Positions 45,547-54,654 are shown, numbered from the stretch's first letter. The stretch: DNA of 64,000 nucleotides from JALYUM01 sp036688685 (GCF_036688685.1 NZ_JAQQPS010000007.1:124001-188000); one strand, 5' to 3'. Program-made: numbers and translations. Notes: a model not told the origin generated them from the letters alone.

Positions 45547-45575
45547 ATCGTAGTCGCGGGTAGTGACGATGTCAA
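45547..45575 (-). promoter_or_regulatory. promoter of the blaI-like/M56 operon
   Basis: On the minus strand a consensus TTGACA (complement at 45570-45575) is separated by 17 bases from TACGAT (complement at 45547-45552). The -35 overlaps operator 2 and the -10 abuts operator 1. Confidence 0.6.
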
Positions 45576-45590
45576 CTATAATTCTAGTTG
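45573..45590. promoter_or_regulatory. BlaI-type operator 2
   Basis: CAACTATAATTCTAGTTG shares the arms CAACTA/TAGTTG and the 18-bp length with operator 1. The two centres are 44 bp apart, about four helical turns. It overlaps the -35 element of the repressor promoter. Confidence 0.7.
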
Positions 45591-45662
45591 ATAGTGTTTT
45601 CAGGGATACCAAAAGCGCAATGCGCCCATCGGCAGGATGGGGCAACAACCCGACAGGATGTT

Positions 45663-46004
45663 ATGCATGCAATTTACTTTAAATGGAAAGTCGCCCCTGG
45701 TCGTGAGCGAGACTTCGAGCACGCCTGGCTGGAACTCACCGAACTTATCCGCGATGAGCGAGGTGGCCTGGGGTCGCGCCTGCACCGGTGCGCCGACGGC
45801 CACTATTTTGCGTATGCCCAATGGCCGTCCGAACGCGTCTGGGCGACCCAACCCGAGCCGAGTGCACGCATGGTCGCGCTGCGAAACCAGATGCGTGCCG
45901 TCGCTGAACTTGTCGATGGCCCACTGCGGGGTGACGTCGTTGCCGACCTGCTGATATCAGTCGCTCCCGACCGGGTGGAACAGGCTGGCGCTAGCACTGA
46001 CTGA
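45663..46004 (+). CDS. ABM-like small protein
   Basis: A 113-residue ferredoxin-fold protein of antibiotic-biosynthesis-monooxygenase appearance: MHAIYFKWKVAPGRERDFEHAWLELTELIRDE, GSRLHRCADGHYFAYAQWPS. The catalytic reaction is unknown. The start at 45663 is preferred over 45588, which would run through operator 2. It is divergent from the BlaI-like repressor, and operator 2 lies about 70 bp upstream, so it may belong to the same regulon. Confidence 0.75.
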   Translation: MHAIYFKWKVAPGRERDFEHAWLELTELIRDERGGLGSRLHRCADGHYFAYAQWPSERVWATQPEPSARMVALRNQMRAVAELVDGPLRGDVVADLLISVAPDRVEQAGASTD

Positions 46005-46065
46005 CACTGGTGACAGGTGTGGGTCGTTATCCCATCATTTACCGGCGCGTACTTCGTGCACGAGC

Positions 46066-47661
46066 TTAGCGCACCAGCTGCAGGTTGGCCGGCGCGGCGC
46101 CGCCAGGCGCATCCTGGCGTGCCACGAAACGGTCGCGCCCGGCCGCCTTGGCCTGATACAGCAAGTCATCGGCCTTTTGCACCCAGTGCGCCGGCGCGTC
46201 GTCCTGTGCGCTGGCGTAACCCGTGTAGACGCCCAGGCTGATGGTCACGTGGCCAAACGGGCTGTCGGCATGCGCCAGCGCCACCGCGGCGATTTTCGCG
46301 CGGATGTTGCGCGCCACGGCGCAGGCGCCTTCCAGGTCGGTCTCGGGCAGGATCACGATGAATTCTTCGCCGCCGTAGCGCGCGGCCAGGTCGGCCGGTC
46401 GGCGCAGCCCGGCGGCAATCGCCGCGGCCACCTGGCGCAGGCATGCGTCGCCGGCCACGTGGCCATAGTGGTCGTTGTATTTCTTGAAAAGGTCGACGTC
46501 GCCAAGGATCACCGAACACGGCTTGCCATTGCGGCGCGCACGATCCTGCTCGGTGGTCAGCGTCTTTTCGAAATGGCGCCGGTTGGCCAGGCCGGTCAGG
46601 CTATCGGTATTGGCCAGCGCCTGCAGCGCCACGTTGTTCGATTCGGTTACGTCACGGGCGCGTCGCAACTCGTTCTCCAGCGCTTCGCGCACCCGCATCT
46701 GGCCTATCATACGGCGCGCGCCCCAGCCCAGCACGGCGATGGAGAACAGCACGATGCCACTCGTCTCGCCCATCGACACCCACCATTCGGCCAGGATCTC
46801 GGGCTTGGCCTGCGCGATGGCGACGATCAGCGGAAACCCCTCCAGGTGGCGATAGCTGTAGAGGCGTTCGATGCCGTCGATTTTCGACACCAGCATGACG
46901 GTGCCGACGGCCCCCTGCTCCTTGAACACCGTCGCCAGTGCACCGCCGGTCACCTTTGCGCCCAACATGGCCGGATTGTACGGGCGCCGGTACAGCAGTG
47001 TCCCGTCGTCGATCGCCAGGACGATGGTGCCGGTCTTGCCGACGTCGATGCTGTCGTAAAACTTGCGGAAAAATTGCAGGCTGAGCGAGGCCATCGCGAC
47101 GCCGCCGAAACTGCCGTCGGGCCGGTCGATGCGGCGCGTCAGCGGAATGATCAGCACGCCGCTCGCGCGGCTGCGGATCGGACTGCCGACATGGGTGCCG
47201 CGATCCTTGTGGGTCATGTGGTAGCGGAAAAAATCGTGTTCGGCGTCGCGCCCGTCCAGCAGGGTCGGCAGCGACGTGACCAGGCGCGCGCCGTCGGGTG
47301 CATACAAAAACAGTTCCTGGATTTCCGGGGTGGCCGCGGCGATGTTGCGCAGGCGACCTTGCAGATGCGCGCGCGCCTCCGGCACCGCTTGCACGCGCTC
47401 GGCGCGTTCGACCATTTCGCCAAGGATCGCATCGCCCACCTTCAGCGAGCGCTCCGCATGCGAGGCCAGCGCGCGCGCCATGTTGCCGGTACGGATAGCA
47501 GTGTCTTGCAGCTGGCCGCGGTAAGTGGCCACCAGCCCCCACACGTTCAGTCCGACCAGCACGAAGCAAAAGCAGCCGATCAAAATGATCGTGCGCTTGA
47601 TCATGGGCCGGCGGAGCTGGTCGAGTTGATCGATGGCGGACTGCGATTGCGTGTGCGTCAT
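46066..47661 (-). CDS. dCache diguanylate cyclase
   Basis: A 531-residue membrane protein. TM1 covers about 23-46 and TM2 about 298-318, enclosing a periplasmic sensor of about 250 residues of the double-Cache type (SFGGVAMASLSLQFFRKFYDSID, LYSYRHLEGFPLIVAIAQ). The cytoplasmic GGDEF domain (345-510) has NTDSLTGLANRRHFE, DVDLFKKYNDHYGH and an active GGEEF at 430-434. The inhibitory RxxD site (RPAD, 421-424) sits five residues before it, so product feedback is expected. It makes c-di-GMP in response to an external ligand. It is divergent from the marR operon. Confidence 0.92.
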   Translation of the reverse strand: MTHTQSQSAIDQLDQLRRPMIKRTIILIGCFCFVLVGLNVWGLVATYRGQLQDTAIRTGNMARALASHAERSLKVGDAILGEMVERAERVQAVPEARAHLQGRLRNIAAATPEIQELFLYAPDGARLVTSLPTLLDGRDAEHDFFRYHMTHKDRGTHVGSPIRSRASGVLIIPLTRRIDRPDGSFGGVAMASLSLQFFRKFYDSIDVGKTGTIVLAIDDGTLLYRRPYNPAMLGAKVTGGALATVFKEQGAVGTVMLVSKIDGIERLYSYRHLEGFPLIVAIAQAKPEILAEWWVSMGETSGIVLFSIAVLGWGARRMIGQMRVREALENELRRARDVTESNNVALQALANTDSLTGLANRRHFEKTLTTEQDRARRNGKPCSVILGDVDLFKKYNDHYGHVAGDACLRQVAAAIAAGLRRPADLAARYGGEEFIVILPETDLEGACAVARNIRAKIAAVALAHADSPFGHVTISLGVYTGYASAQDDAPAHWVQKADDLLYQAKAAGRDRFVARQDAPGGAAPANLQLVR

Positions 47662-47822
47662 GCGAGTTAGTTGCAGTGGGTAAAGTAATTACAGTATGGC
47701 ACGGCGGAGGCAAAAAAATCCGGCCATGCCATGAATTGTTGCAAATGATCACTTCTCACGCCCGAGAAACGACACAAGCGTGACAATCGTGTGCTTGTCA
47801 CCATTCCTGACCAGCGCCCTGC

Positions 47823-47855
47823 GCCCGCACCGGTGCTGGCAGCACCGGTGCGGGC
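47823..47855. repeat. perfect 15-bp inverted repeat, 3-base loop
   Basis: GCCCGCACCGGTGCT (47823-47837) and its exact complement (47841-47855) flank GGC. It lies in the divergent gap between the diguanylate cyclase and marR genes, 46 bases before the marR start. Only ATTT follows, so it is not a standard terminator. It could be an operator or a very stable mRNA hairpin. Confidence 0.7.
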
Positions 47856-47900
47856 ATTTCGAGGCTTGATCCGCAAGAAACTACTTTGGATGCTAAACTT

Positions 47901-48401
47901 ATGCATTCCAATTTTACGCACCCGCATCAGATGACACCACCAACACTGCCAGATGACACCTACAAGCGCCTTGCCACGGCCTTGACGCAGGCGGCGCGCG
48001 CCTACCGCGCCGGCGCCGACAAGGTCGCGGCCGATTACGGTTTATCGGAAGCGACCGGCCTGCCGGTGATGCTGATCGGCCGCTTCGGCGGCAGCGGCGT
48101 GCGTCCCGGCGTACTGGCCGACGCGCTCGGGCTGGAGCCGTCGTCGCTGGTGCGCGTGGTCGACCAGTTGATCGAAACCGGCCTGGTGCTGCGTCACGAC
48201 GACCCGGTCGACCGGCGCGCCAAAATCCTCAGCCTGACCGAGGCAGGCAAGAACACCGCCAGCCTGATGGAAAGCGCGCTGATCCCGTTCCGCCAGAACG
48301 TGTTCGGCGCGTTTTCACCCGCCGATGTGGAAACCTGCCTGCGCGTGCTGGCCGGCCTGCCCGAAGCGATCACCCACAGCAACGACGACACGGCAGCATG
48401 A
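47901..48401 (+). CDS. MarR family transcriptional regulator
   Basis: A winged-helix MarR protein of about 166 residues from the ATG at 47901 (a later ATG at 47931 is also possible). The HTH and wing are in RPGVLADALGLEPSSLVRVVDQLIETGLVLRHDDPVDRRAKILSLTEAGK. MarR repressors of efflux operons are usually released by the exported aromatic compounds. It is coupled by ATGA to the FUSC gene, making it the first gene of the efflux operon and probably its autorepressor. Confidence 0.9.
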   Translation: MHSNFTHPHQMTPPTLPDDTYKRLATALTQAARAYRAGADKVAADYGLSEATGLPVMLIGRFGGSGVRPGVLADALGLEPSSLVRVVDQLIETGLVLRHDDPVDRRAKILSLTEAGKNTASLMESALIPFRQNVFGAFSPADVETCLRVLAGLPEAITHSNDDTAA

Positions 48402-50428
48402 GCCTGGTGTCACGGTCGGAGCTGCTGTTCTCCGTCAAATCTTTCGCGGCGGCGATGCTGGCCGTCTACCTGTCGATGCGCATCGGCCTGCCGCGCCCGT
48501 TCTGGGCCATGATGACGGCCTACATCGTGGCCGCACCCTTCGCCGGCCCCACCCGCTCAAAAGGGGTATATCGCGCCGGCGGCACGCTGCTGGGGGCGAT
48601 TTTCGTCACGTTCGCCGTGCCGCGCCTGGTCAACGCGCCCGAATTGCTGTCGCTGGTGATCGCCCTGTGGATCGGCGGCTGTTTGTATGTCTCGCTGCTG
48701 GACCGCACGCCGCGCTCCTATATGTTGATGCTGGCCGGCTACAGCGCCGGCTTGATCGCCTTCCCGGCGGTGAACGATCCGGGCGCCGTGTTCGACATCG
48801 GCCTGGCCCGCGTCGAAGAAATCACGCTGGGCATGCTGTGCGCGACGCTGGTGCACAGCCTGGTATTGCCGCAGCCGTTCGGCCCCGTCATCCTGCGGCG
48901 CCTCGATGGCGCAATCGGCGATGCGCGCCACTGGATCGCCGATGCGCTGCATGCCAGCGGCGTACGCAATACCGACTTTGACCGGCGCAAACTGGCCGGC
49001 GACATCACCGAGCTGCGTTTGATGAGTACCCACCTGCCCTTCGACACCTCGCACCTGCGCTGGACCGCCAACGCCGTGCACGCGCTGCAGGAACGGCTGG
49101 CGCAATTCGTCTCCATCGTGTCGGGTGTCGAGGACCGTCTGCAAACACTGCGCGCGCTCGATGCGCAGGCCGTGGCGGCACGCTGGCAGGTGCTGCTCGA
49201 TGCGATCGTCGCCATGACCGACGCACCCTACAGCGAGGTAGCGGCCACCAGCGCCGCACTGTACCAGCGCATCGACGCCCTGCCTGCGCCCGGCGCCGAG
49301 ATCGACTGGATCGGCCTGCTGGAACTGAACCTGGCAGCGCGCCTGCGCCGCCTGGTCGACGCCTGGGTCGAAACCAGCGTCCTGCGCCAGCACATCGACG
49401 CCGGCGTGCACGGCAAATTGCCTGCCGCCGCGCGCCACCAGCCGGGCGTCACCACGGGCGGCCTGCACCTGGACCACGGGATGGCCGCGCTGTCGGCGTG
49501 CGCGACGATCGTCGCCGTGTTGATCTGCTGCGCGTTCTGGATCCTGACCGGCTGGCCCGCCGGCGCCACCGCGCCGATGATGGCGGCGGTGCTGTGCTGC
49601 TTCTTTTCGACCCAGGACGATCCGGTCCCGTTCATCAAGAGTTTTCTTGCATGGACCGTGTATTCGGTCCCCGCGTCCGCGCTGTATTTACTGGTGCTGC
49701 TGCCGGCGGTGCACAGTTTCGAGATGTTCGTGCTGATCTGCGCACCAGCCTTCCTTGCGATTGGCGTCCTGCTGGCGCGCCCGTCCACCTTTGGCCGCGC
49801 CATGCCGTTCCTGTTCGGAATTTGCGGCACGCTGGCGATGATCGACACCCACAGTGCCGACATGGTCACCTTCGTGAACGTCACGCTGGCGCAGCTGTTC
49901 GGCGTCGCGGTGGCGGCGGCCACCACCGGCCTGTTGCGCCGCGTCGGCGCCGACTGGACCGCGCGGCGCTTGTTGAAAGCCGGCTGGCGCGAACTGGCGC
50001 GCCTGGGCGGCGGCGAAAAGATCACGCTGGCGGCTTTCTCGGCGCGCATGGTCGACCGCATCGCGCTGCTGACGCCGCGCCTGGCGCAGGCCGGCGTCAG
50101 CCAGGCCAGCGGCGCCTTCAACGATTTACGCATCGGCCTGAACATGACGGTGCTGCAGAACGCGCGCGCCGACCTGGGCCCTGACGCTGCCGCGCTGGCG
50201 CCCGTGATGCGCCAGCTGGCGACCCGCTTCGCGCTGCTGCCCGCGCGCGACGACGCCAGCGAACGCCAGTTGCTCGCTGCGCTCGACCATGCCCTGCGCG
50301 CGATCAGCGCCGCTGCGCGCGATGCGGCGCGCGCGCGCGCGCTGGCCTCTCTCACCAGCGTGCGGCGCGACCTGTTCCCGTCCGTGCCCCCCTATCAACC
50401 CATGCCAACCGAAGGGAGCGTCGCATGA
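48398..50428 (+). CDS. aaeB: FUSC-family aromatic acid efflux protein (AaeB-like)
   Basis: A 676-residue inner-membrane protein with two sets of helices: residues 10-150 (MAVYLSMRIGLPRPFWAMMTAYIV, ELLSLVIALWIGGCLYVSL, MLMLAGYSAGLIAF) and about 360-520 (LSACATIVAVLICCAFWILTGW, AMPFLFGICGTLAMI). Cytoplasmic regions lie between and after. It matches the FUSC/AaeB layout of p-hydroxybenzoate efflux. It overlaps the DUF1656 gene by four bases and works with the membrane fusion protein and outer membrane factor encoded next. Confidence 0.9.
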   Translation: MSLVSRSELLFSVKSFAAAMLAVYLSMRIGLPRPFWAMMTAYIVAAPFAGPTRSKGVYRAGGTLLGAIFVTFAVPRLVNAPELLSLVIALWIGGCLYVSLLDRTPRSYMLMLAGYSAGLIAFPAVNDPGAVFDIGLARVEEITLGMLCATLVHSLVLPQPFGPVILRRLDGAIGDARHWIADALHASGVRNTDFDRRKLAGDITELRLMSTHLPFDTSHLRWTANAVHALQERLAQFVSIVSGVEDRLQTLRALDAQAVAARWQVLLDAIVAMTDAPYSEVAATSAALYQRIDALPAPGAEIDWIGLLELNLAARLRRLVDAWVETSVLRQHIDAGVHGKLPAAARHQPGVTTGGLHLDHGMAALSACATIVAVLICCAFWILTGWPAGATAPMMAAVLCCFFSTQDDPVPFIKSFLAWTVYSVPASALYLLVLLPAVHSFEMFVLICAPAFLAIGVLLARPSTFGRAMPFLFGICGTLAMIDTHSADMVTFVNVTLAQLFGVAVAAATTGLLRRVGADWTARRLLKAGWRELARLGGGEKITLAAFSARMVDRIALLTPRLAQAGVSQASGAFNDLRIGLNMTVLQNARADLGPDAAALAPVMRQLATRFALLPARDDASERQLLAALDHALRAISAAARDAARARALASLTSVRRDLFPSVPPYQPMPTEGSVA

Positions 50429-50631
50429 TCGGCGAAGTGAGCCTGTATGGGCTGTTCCTTCCACCTTTATTGTTGCTGGCGCTGGCGGCGCTGCTCGTCA
50501 CGCGCCTCCTGAAGCTGGTGCTGGCGCGCACGGCGTTCTACCGCGTGGTGTGGCACCCGGCGCTGTTCGACTTTTCCCTGTTCATTCTGGTGCTGGGCGC
50601 ACTGACATACTTCACACGTAACTGGTCCTGA
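50425..50631 (+). CDS. aaeX: DUF1656 small membrane protein (AaeX-like)
   Basis: A 68-residue protein with two membrane helices (LFLPPLLLLALAALLVTRLL and PALFDFSLFILVLGALTYF). It matches DUF1656/AaeX, the small subunit invariably encoded with aaeA and aaeB. It overlaps aaeB by four bases and ends 1 base before aaeA. Its role in the pump is unknown, perhaps in assembly. Confidence 0.92.
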   Translation: MIGEVSLYGLFLPPLLLLALAALLVTRLLKLVLARTAFYRVVWHPALFDFSLFILVLGALTYFTRNWS

Positions 50632-50632
50632 C

Positions 50633-51550
50633 ATGGCAACGAAAAAAATACTGGCGGCGACGAGCCGCATTCTGGTCACCCTGATAGCGAGCGCCGGCGC
50701 CATCTACGTCGGGGTGCAGCTCTGGCAGCACTACGAAGTGGAACCCTGGACCCGCGATGGGCGCCTGAAAGCCTACGTGGTGCAAGTGGCGCCCGACGTC
50801 ACCGGCCAGGTCACCAAGGTGTACGTACACGACAACCAGCATGTAACAGCGGGCGACCCGCTGTTCGACCTGGACCGGGCCCGCTTCGAGCTGGCCCTGC
50901 GCCAGAGCGAGGCACAAGTGACGGCCGCCCAGGCCGCGCTGGGCCAGACCGCGCGCGAAAACAAGCGCAACACCGAGCTCGATGACCTGGTGTCGGCCGA
51001 GTCGCGCGAGCAGGGCCAGACCCGCGCCGACCAGGCCAGGGCGGCGCTGGCGCAGGCCATCGTCAACCGCGACACGGCCAGACTCAACCTCGAGCGCACA
51101 CGCATTACCGCCGCCGTCGACGGCACGGTCACCAACCTCGACCTGCGCGCAGGCTCCTACGCCACCGCCACGCGGCCCGTGATGGCCCTGGTCGACAGCA
51201 GCTCGTTCTACGTCGAAGGTTATTTCGAAGAGACCAAGCTGCCCGGCATTGCGCTGGGCGACCGCGTCGACATCACGCTGATGGGCACCAGGACGCCCAT
51301 TCACGGCCACGTCGAGAGTTTCGCGAGCGGCATCGCCGACCGCGAGCGCTCGATGGGCGCCAACATGCTGCCCAACGTGAACCCGACTTTTAATTGGGTG
51401 CGCCTGGCCCAGCGCATCCCGGTGCGCATCGCGCTCGATCCGGTGCCGGCCAGCGTGCGCCTGGTGGCCGGACTGACCGCGACCGTCAAGGTCCTCGGCG
51501 CCGCTCCAGCAGCCGCTTCAACAACAAAAATCGCTGCCACCACCAAGTGA
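50633..51550 (+). CDS. aaeA: HlyD-family membrane fusion protein (AaeA-like)
   Basis: A 305-residue periplasmic adaptor anchored by one N-terminal helix (ILVTLIASAGAIYVGVQLW). Lipoyl/barrel-sandwich halves are VVQVAPDVTGQVTKVYVHDNQHVTAGDPLFDLD and TRITAAVDGTVTNLDLRAGSYAT, separated by a short coiled-coil hairpin (about 75-135). It links the inner-membrane FUSC protein to the outer membrane channel encoded 7 bp downstream. Confidence 0.92.
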   Translation: MATKKILAATSRILVTLIASAGAIYVGVQLWQHYEVEPWTRDGRLKAYVVQVAPDVTGQVTKVYVHDNQHVTAGDPLFDLDRARFELALRQSEAQVTAAQAALGQTARENKRNTELDDLVSAESREQGQTRADQARAALAQAIVNRDTARLNLERTRITAAVDGTVTNLDLRAGSYATATRPVMALVDSSSFYVEGYFEETKLPGIALGDRVDITLMGTRTPIHGHVESFASGIADRERSMGANMLPNVNPTFNWVRLAQRIPVRIALDPVPASVRLVAGLTATVKVLGAAPAAASTTKIAATTK

Positions 51551-51557
51551 GAGTCAC

Positions 51558-53018
51558 ATGAACCGCGCTACCCAAACTGTCACCATGACGCTGCTGGCAG
51601 CCGCGCTGGCCGCCTGCACCACCGTCGGCCCGAACTACAAGGTGCCGCAGGACGCCATCCTCAACCGCCCGGCCGCGAATGCGCCGTTCCTGGGTGCGTC
51701 CGGAACACCGTTCCAGTCCGCGCCCTTGCCACCCGCGTGGTGGCGCCTGTACCAGGACCCGGTACTGGAGCGGCTGATTGTGCAAGCGTTTGCCGCGAAT
51801 ACCGACCTGCGCATGGCCGCGGCGAACCTGCAGCGCGCGCACGCGATCGTCGAGCAAGTCGAAGAAAAGAAAACGCCTGATGTTGACGCTAAAATTGCGC
51901 CGCAATACGGTCGCGTTGCCGGGTCCTCGCTCGGCATTCCCGAGGTCTTGCCGCGCACCGGCCTGTACGAAGGCGATATCCGCGTGTCGTACCAGGTCGA
52001 CATGTGGGGCCGCATCAAGCGCGCCATCGAAGCGGTGGAAGCCGACGCCGATGCCGCGCAGGCGGCCAGCGACCTGGCCCACGTGACAGTGGCCGCAGAC
52101 ACCACGCGGGCCTACGCCGAGGCTTGCTCGGCAGGTTACCAGCTGAAGGTGGCGCAGGCTACACTCGACCTGCAGCAGCGTTTTATCCAACTGACCGGGG
52201 AGCGCATCCGGCGCGGGCGCGGCACGGCACTGGAAACCAGTCGCGCCCAGGCCCAGTTCGAACAGCTGCGCGCGAATCTGCCGCCACTGGAAGCACGGCG
52301 CCGGGTCGCTCTGTATCGCCTGGCCGTGCTCACCGGCGCAGTGCCGGGCCAGTTCCCGGTCGACGTCGCGCAATGCGCCACGCCGCCGCGCGTGGCCGCC
52401 GCCATTCCCGTCGGCGATGGCGCGGCGCTGCTGCGCCGCCGTCCCGACGTGCGCCAGGCCGAGCGCCAGCTGGCCGGCGCCACGGCGCGCATCGGCGTGG
52501 CCACGGCCGAGCTGTATCCAAACATCAGCCTGGGCGCGTCGTTCGGCGGCGTCGGCATGAACAGCCAGTTCAATGACGCCAACACGTGGAAGTGGTCGCT
52601 GGGCCCGCTCATCTCATGGAATATTCCATCGCCGCGTTCCGCACGCACCCGCATCGCCGTCGCGAGCGCCGCCACCAGCGCCGCGCTCGCGCGTTTCGAT
52701 GGTGTGGTCCTGAACGCACTGCGCGAAACGGAAAGCGCGCTGACCATCTATGCCCGCGAACTGGACCGCAACGCCGCCCTGCGCGCGGCGCGCGACCAGA
52801 GCGCACTGGCGGCGCGCCAGTCGGCCAGGTTATATCAGTTCGGCCGTACCGATTTCCTGTCGCAGCTCGACGCCGACCGCACCCTGGCGGCATCGGAATC
52901 GGCGCTGGCCGGGTCGGATGCGCAGCTGGCGCTGGACCAGGTGCAGCTGTTCCTGGCACTGGGCGGCGGCTGGGAAACGACGCGGGCGGTCGCCGCCGCG
53001 GTGGCTGTCAAGTCATGA
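51558..53018 (+). CDS. NodT-family outer membrane efflux lipoprotein
   Basis: A 486-residue TolC-like outer membrane factor. The signal peptide ends in lipobox LAAC (Cys20), followed by TTVGPNYKVPQ, the hallmark of NodT/OprM lipoproteins. Two helical repeats follow, with PLPPAWWRLYQDP, RRPDVRQAERQLAGATARIGVATAELYPNISL and SARLYQFGRTDFL. It is last in the efflux operon. A weak GC hairpin at 53015-53033 overlaps its stop codon. Confidence 0.92.
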   Translation: MNRATQTVTMTLLAAALAACTTVGPNYKVPQDAILNRPAANAPFLGASGTPFQSAPLPPAWWRLYQDPVLERLIVQAFAANTDLRMAAANLQRAHAIVEQVEEKKTPDVDAKIAPQYGRVAGSSLGIPEVLPRTGLYEGDIRVSYQVDMWGRIKRAIEAVEADADAAQAASDLAHVTVAADTTRAYAEACSAGYQLKVAQATLDLQQRFIQLTGERIRRGRGTALETSRAQAQFEQLRANLPPLEARRRVALYRLAVLTGAVPGQFPVDVAQCATPPRVAAAIPVGDGAALLRRRPDVRQAERQLAGATARIGVATAELYPNISLGASFGGVGMNSQFNDANTWKWSLGPLISWNIPSPRSARTRIAVASAATSAALARFDGVVLNALRETESALTIYARELDRNAALRAARDQSALAARQSARLYQFGRTDFLSQLDADRTLAASESALAGSDAQLALDQVQLFLALGGGWETTRAVAAAVAVKS

Positions 53019-53029
53019 GTGCATAGCGC

Positions 53030-53974
53030 TCATTTGCCAAAGAACGCATCGCCGATGCGTGTTCCGTCAAGTGGAATCGGCTCCCAGCGCTGTTCACGCT
53101 GGATATAGCGATAAATGCCGCGCCAGGTCGCCGCATACAGCAAGCCGGCGCTATTTTGGCGTATCACAAACACGACATCGAGCGGAGCGATGTTACGTGC
53201 TTTCAGGGGATCTGGCAGACCAGCCTGGAACGATTCCCAGCGCTGGCCGCCATCCACGCTGCGCACCAAGCCCGCAAAGGAACTGGCGTACATGATATCG
53301 TCGATCATGGCGATCAAGCTGGGCTGGAAGTCGGTTTCGCTATACCAGCCGGCATCAGGATTGTCCCCGCGCGAACGTGGCGCGCCAAAGTCGATCTTTC
53401 TCCAGCCACGTTCAGGATCATATCGATAGGCGACACTGCTTGACCCGTCAAGCGAGATGGCGCTGGCGTAGACGCCGTGCGTCAGCCCCGAGAACAAGCG
53501 CACATTCTGGATAAAAGGCAGACCGGCCAGGCGCGTCCAGTGCATGCCGAGATCGTCGCTCAGATACAACGCGTCCCGGGTTACCGCATACAGGTTGGCG
53601 CCGAAATAGACGATGGACCGGCACCAGTCCGTGCCAGGCAAACTGCCCAGCGCAGTCCGGACCGCGTTCGCACGTTTAAAAACGCCCGCGCCATCACAGC
53701 CATATTCGGACTGCCCCACGATGATCGGGTTCACGTCGTCGAAACGCGCATCGAGCACCGGCCATGCTTCCGGCGTCGTGGGATCCCATACGCTGCCGGT
53801 CGGACTGCCACGAAAATAGCGTTGATAGCTGGTCGACACGAGCAAGCCGTCACCAGGCCCGATATGGAACCGCGTGATCGAATTCGGCCGCGGCGGCGGC
53901 ATTGCATGCGCCATCGAACAAAACATGAGCAGCGCGATACACGTCCACCTGCTTCTCCGGAACAGCCGTACCAT
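53030..53974 (-). CDS. secreted beta-propeller-like protein (BNR/sialidase-type repeats)
   Basis: About 314 residues from the ATG at 53974, which begins a signal peptide (MVRLFRRSRWTCIALLMFCSMAHA); an in-frame ATG at 54022 is possible. Repeated blades carry Asp-box-like motifs: LYLSDDLGMHWTRLAGLP and GLVRSVDGGQRWESFQAGLP. Such proteins fold as beta-propellers and are annotated as YCF48/sialidase-like, often without enzymatic residues. It is convergent with the efflux operon. Function unknown. Confidence 0.75.
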   Translation of the reverse strand: MVRLFRRSRWTCIALLMFCSMAHAMPPPRPNSITRFHIGPGDGLLVSTSYQRYFRGSPTGSVWDPTTPEAWPVLDARFDDVNPIIVGQSEYGCDGAGVFKRANAVRTALGSLPGTDWCRSIVYFGANLYAVTRDALYLSDDLGMHWTRLAGLPFIQNVRLFSGLTHGVYASAISLDGSSSVAYRYDPERGWRKIDFGAPRSRGDNPDAGWYSETDFQPSLIAMIDDIMYASSFAGLVRSVDGGQRWESFQAGLPDPLKARNIAPLDVVFVIRQNSAGLLYAATWRGIYRYIQREQRWEPIPLDGTRIGDAFFGK

Positions 53975-54169
53975 CGGGTCGGCACCGCGTGTCGCGACAA
54001 GCTGCGCAATCGTTGTCATCATTTTTTCAACAGTACCGGTAAATGACCCCAGGTCGGGCAGATGATTTTAACCGCTCCGCACCCATCGCAGCCTCGGGGA
54101 AACGCCATCATATCGACACTGCGCTTCGAGTCGCCGGCGACGCGGCCGGGCTGGAACCGCGGCTGGGAA

Positions 54170-54482
54170 AGCGACTGGGGCACCTGTCCGAACTGGATTT
54201 CGCGCGAAGGCGCGCGGCGTCGACCACGAAGCCAAGCTGGTGTTCACCCGCATGCTGAGCGGCCCGATGGATGACACGCCGGGCACCCTGAGCCTGGCCG
54301 GTGGCCTTCCTCGATGCGGGCCAGCGCTACAGCGCCGAAATCTACCGCGACGGCGACCAGGCCGACTACCGCACAGCGCGCCACTTCGAACTGGTCACCG
54401 AAACGAAGACCGTGACGGCGCAGGACGTGCTGCAAGTACGCCGGGCGGCGGCCTGGCGATACACCTGACGCCGCAGCTTTGA
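54170..54482 (+). pseudogene. GH97 alpha-glucosidase, C-terminal wreckage
   Basis: Pieces of a glycoside hydrolase family 97 C-terminus are read in changing frames: CPNWISREGAR (frame at 54062), then VFTRMLSGPMDDTPGTLSL (from 54240), then a shift into FLDAGQRYSAEIYRDGDQADYRT (from 54301), then back to TPGGGLAIHLTP before TGA at 54480-54482. A large internal deletion removes what lies between TPGTLSL and FLDAG in intact enzymes. The order of motifs is the native one, so this is a decayed gene. No start region or catalytic domain remains. Confidence 0.7.
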
Positions 54483-54638
54483 TGATCTAAGTAGCGGCCA
54501 GAGATTTACCGTGAATCGGCCACCCAATGTATGCGTTATCGTTGCATTTAAGACCGCAGTGCGAGGCAGAGCCGCAAGACACGGGACGTTTGCGGCTCTG
54601 CCGCGCATACTTTGACGTGCTGCAGATGGGTTATGGGT

Positions 54639-54654
54639 CCCGGCCTGCGCCGGG
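54639..54654. repeat. REP-like dispersed palindrome
   Basis: CCCGGC-CTGC-GCCGGG forms a hairpin inside GGGTCCCGGCCTGCGCCGGG followed by ATGACGG. Sequences of this kind, whose reverse reading spells the spurious peptide VIPAQAGTH, are scattered through many proteobacterial genomes. It lies in the 243-bp gap between the GH97 remnant and the copper genes, where nothing else was recognised. Confidence 0.6.

Noticed and set aside
45577..45582. TATAAT on the plus strand as a promoter for the ABM-like gene
   Set aside because: No -35 match lies at 16-18 bases upstream, and the bases are part of operator 2.
53015..53033. A hairpin ATGAGTGC/GCGCTCAT at the end of the efflux operon
   Set aside because: Only two T follow and one pair is a wobble, so it is too weak to call a terminator.
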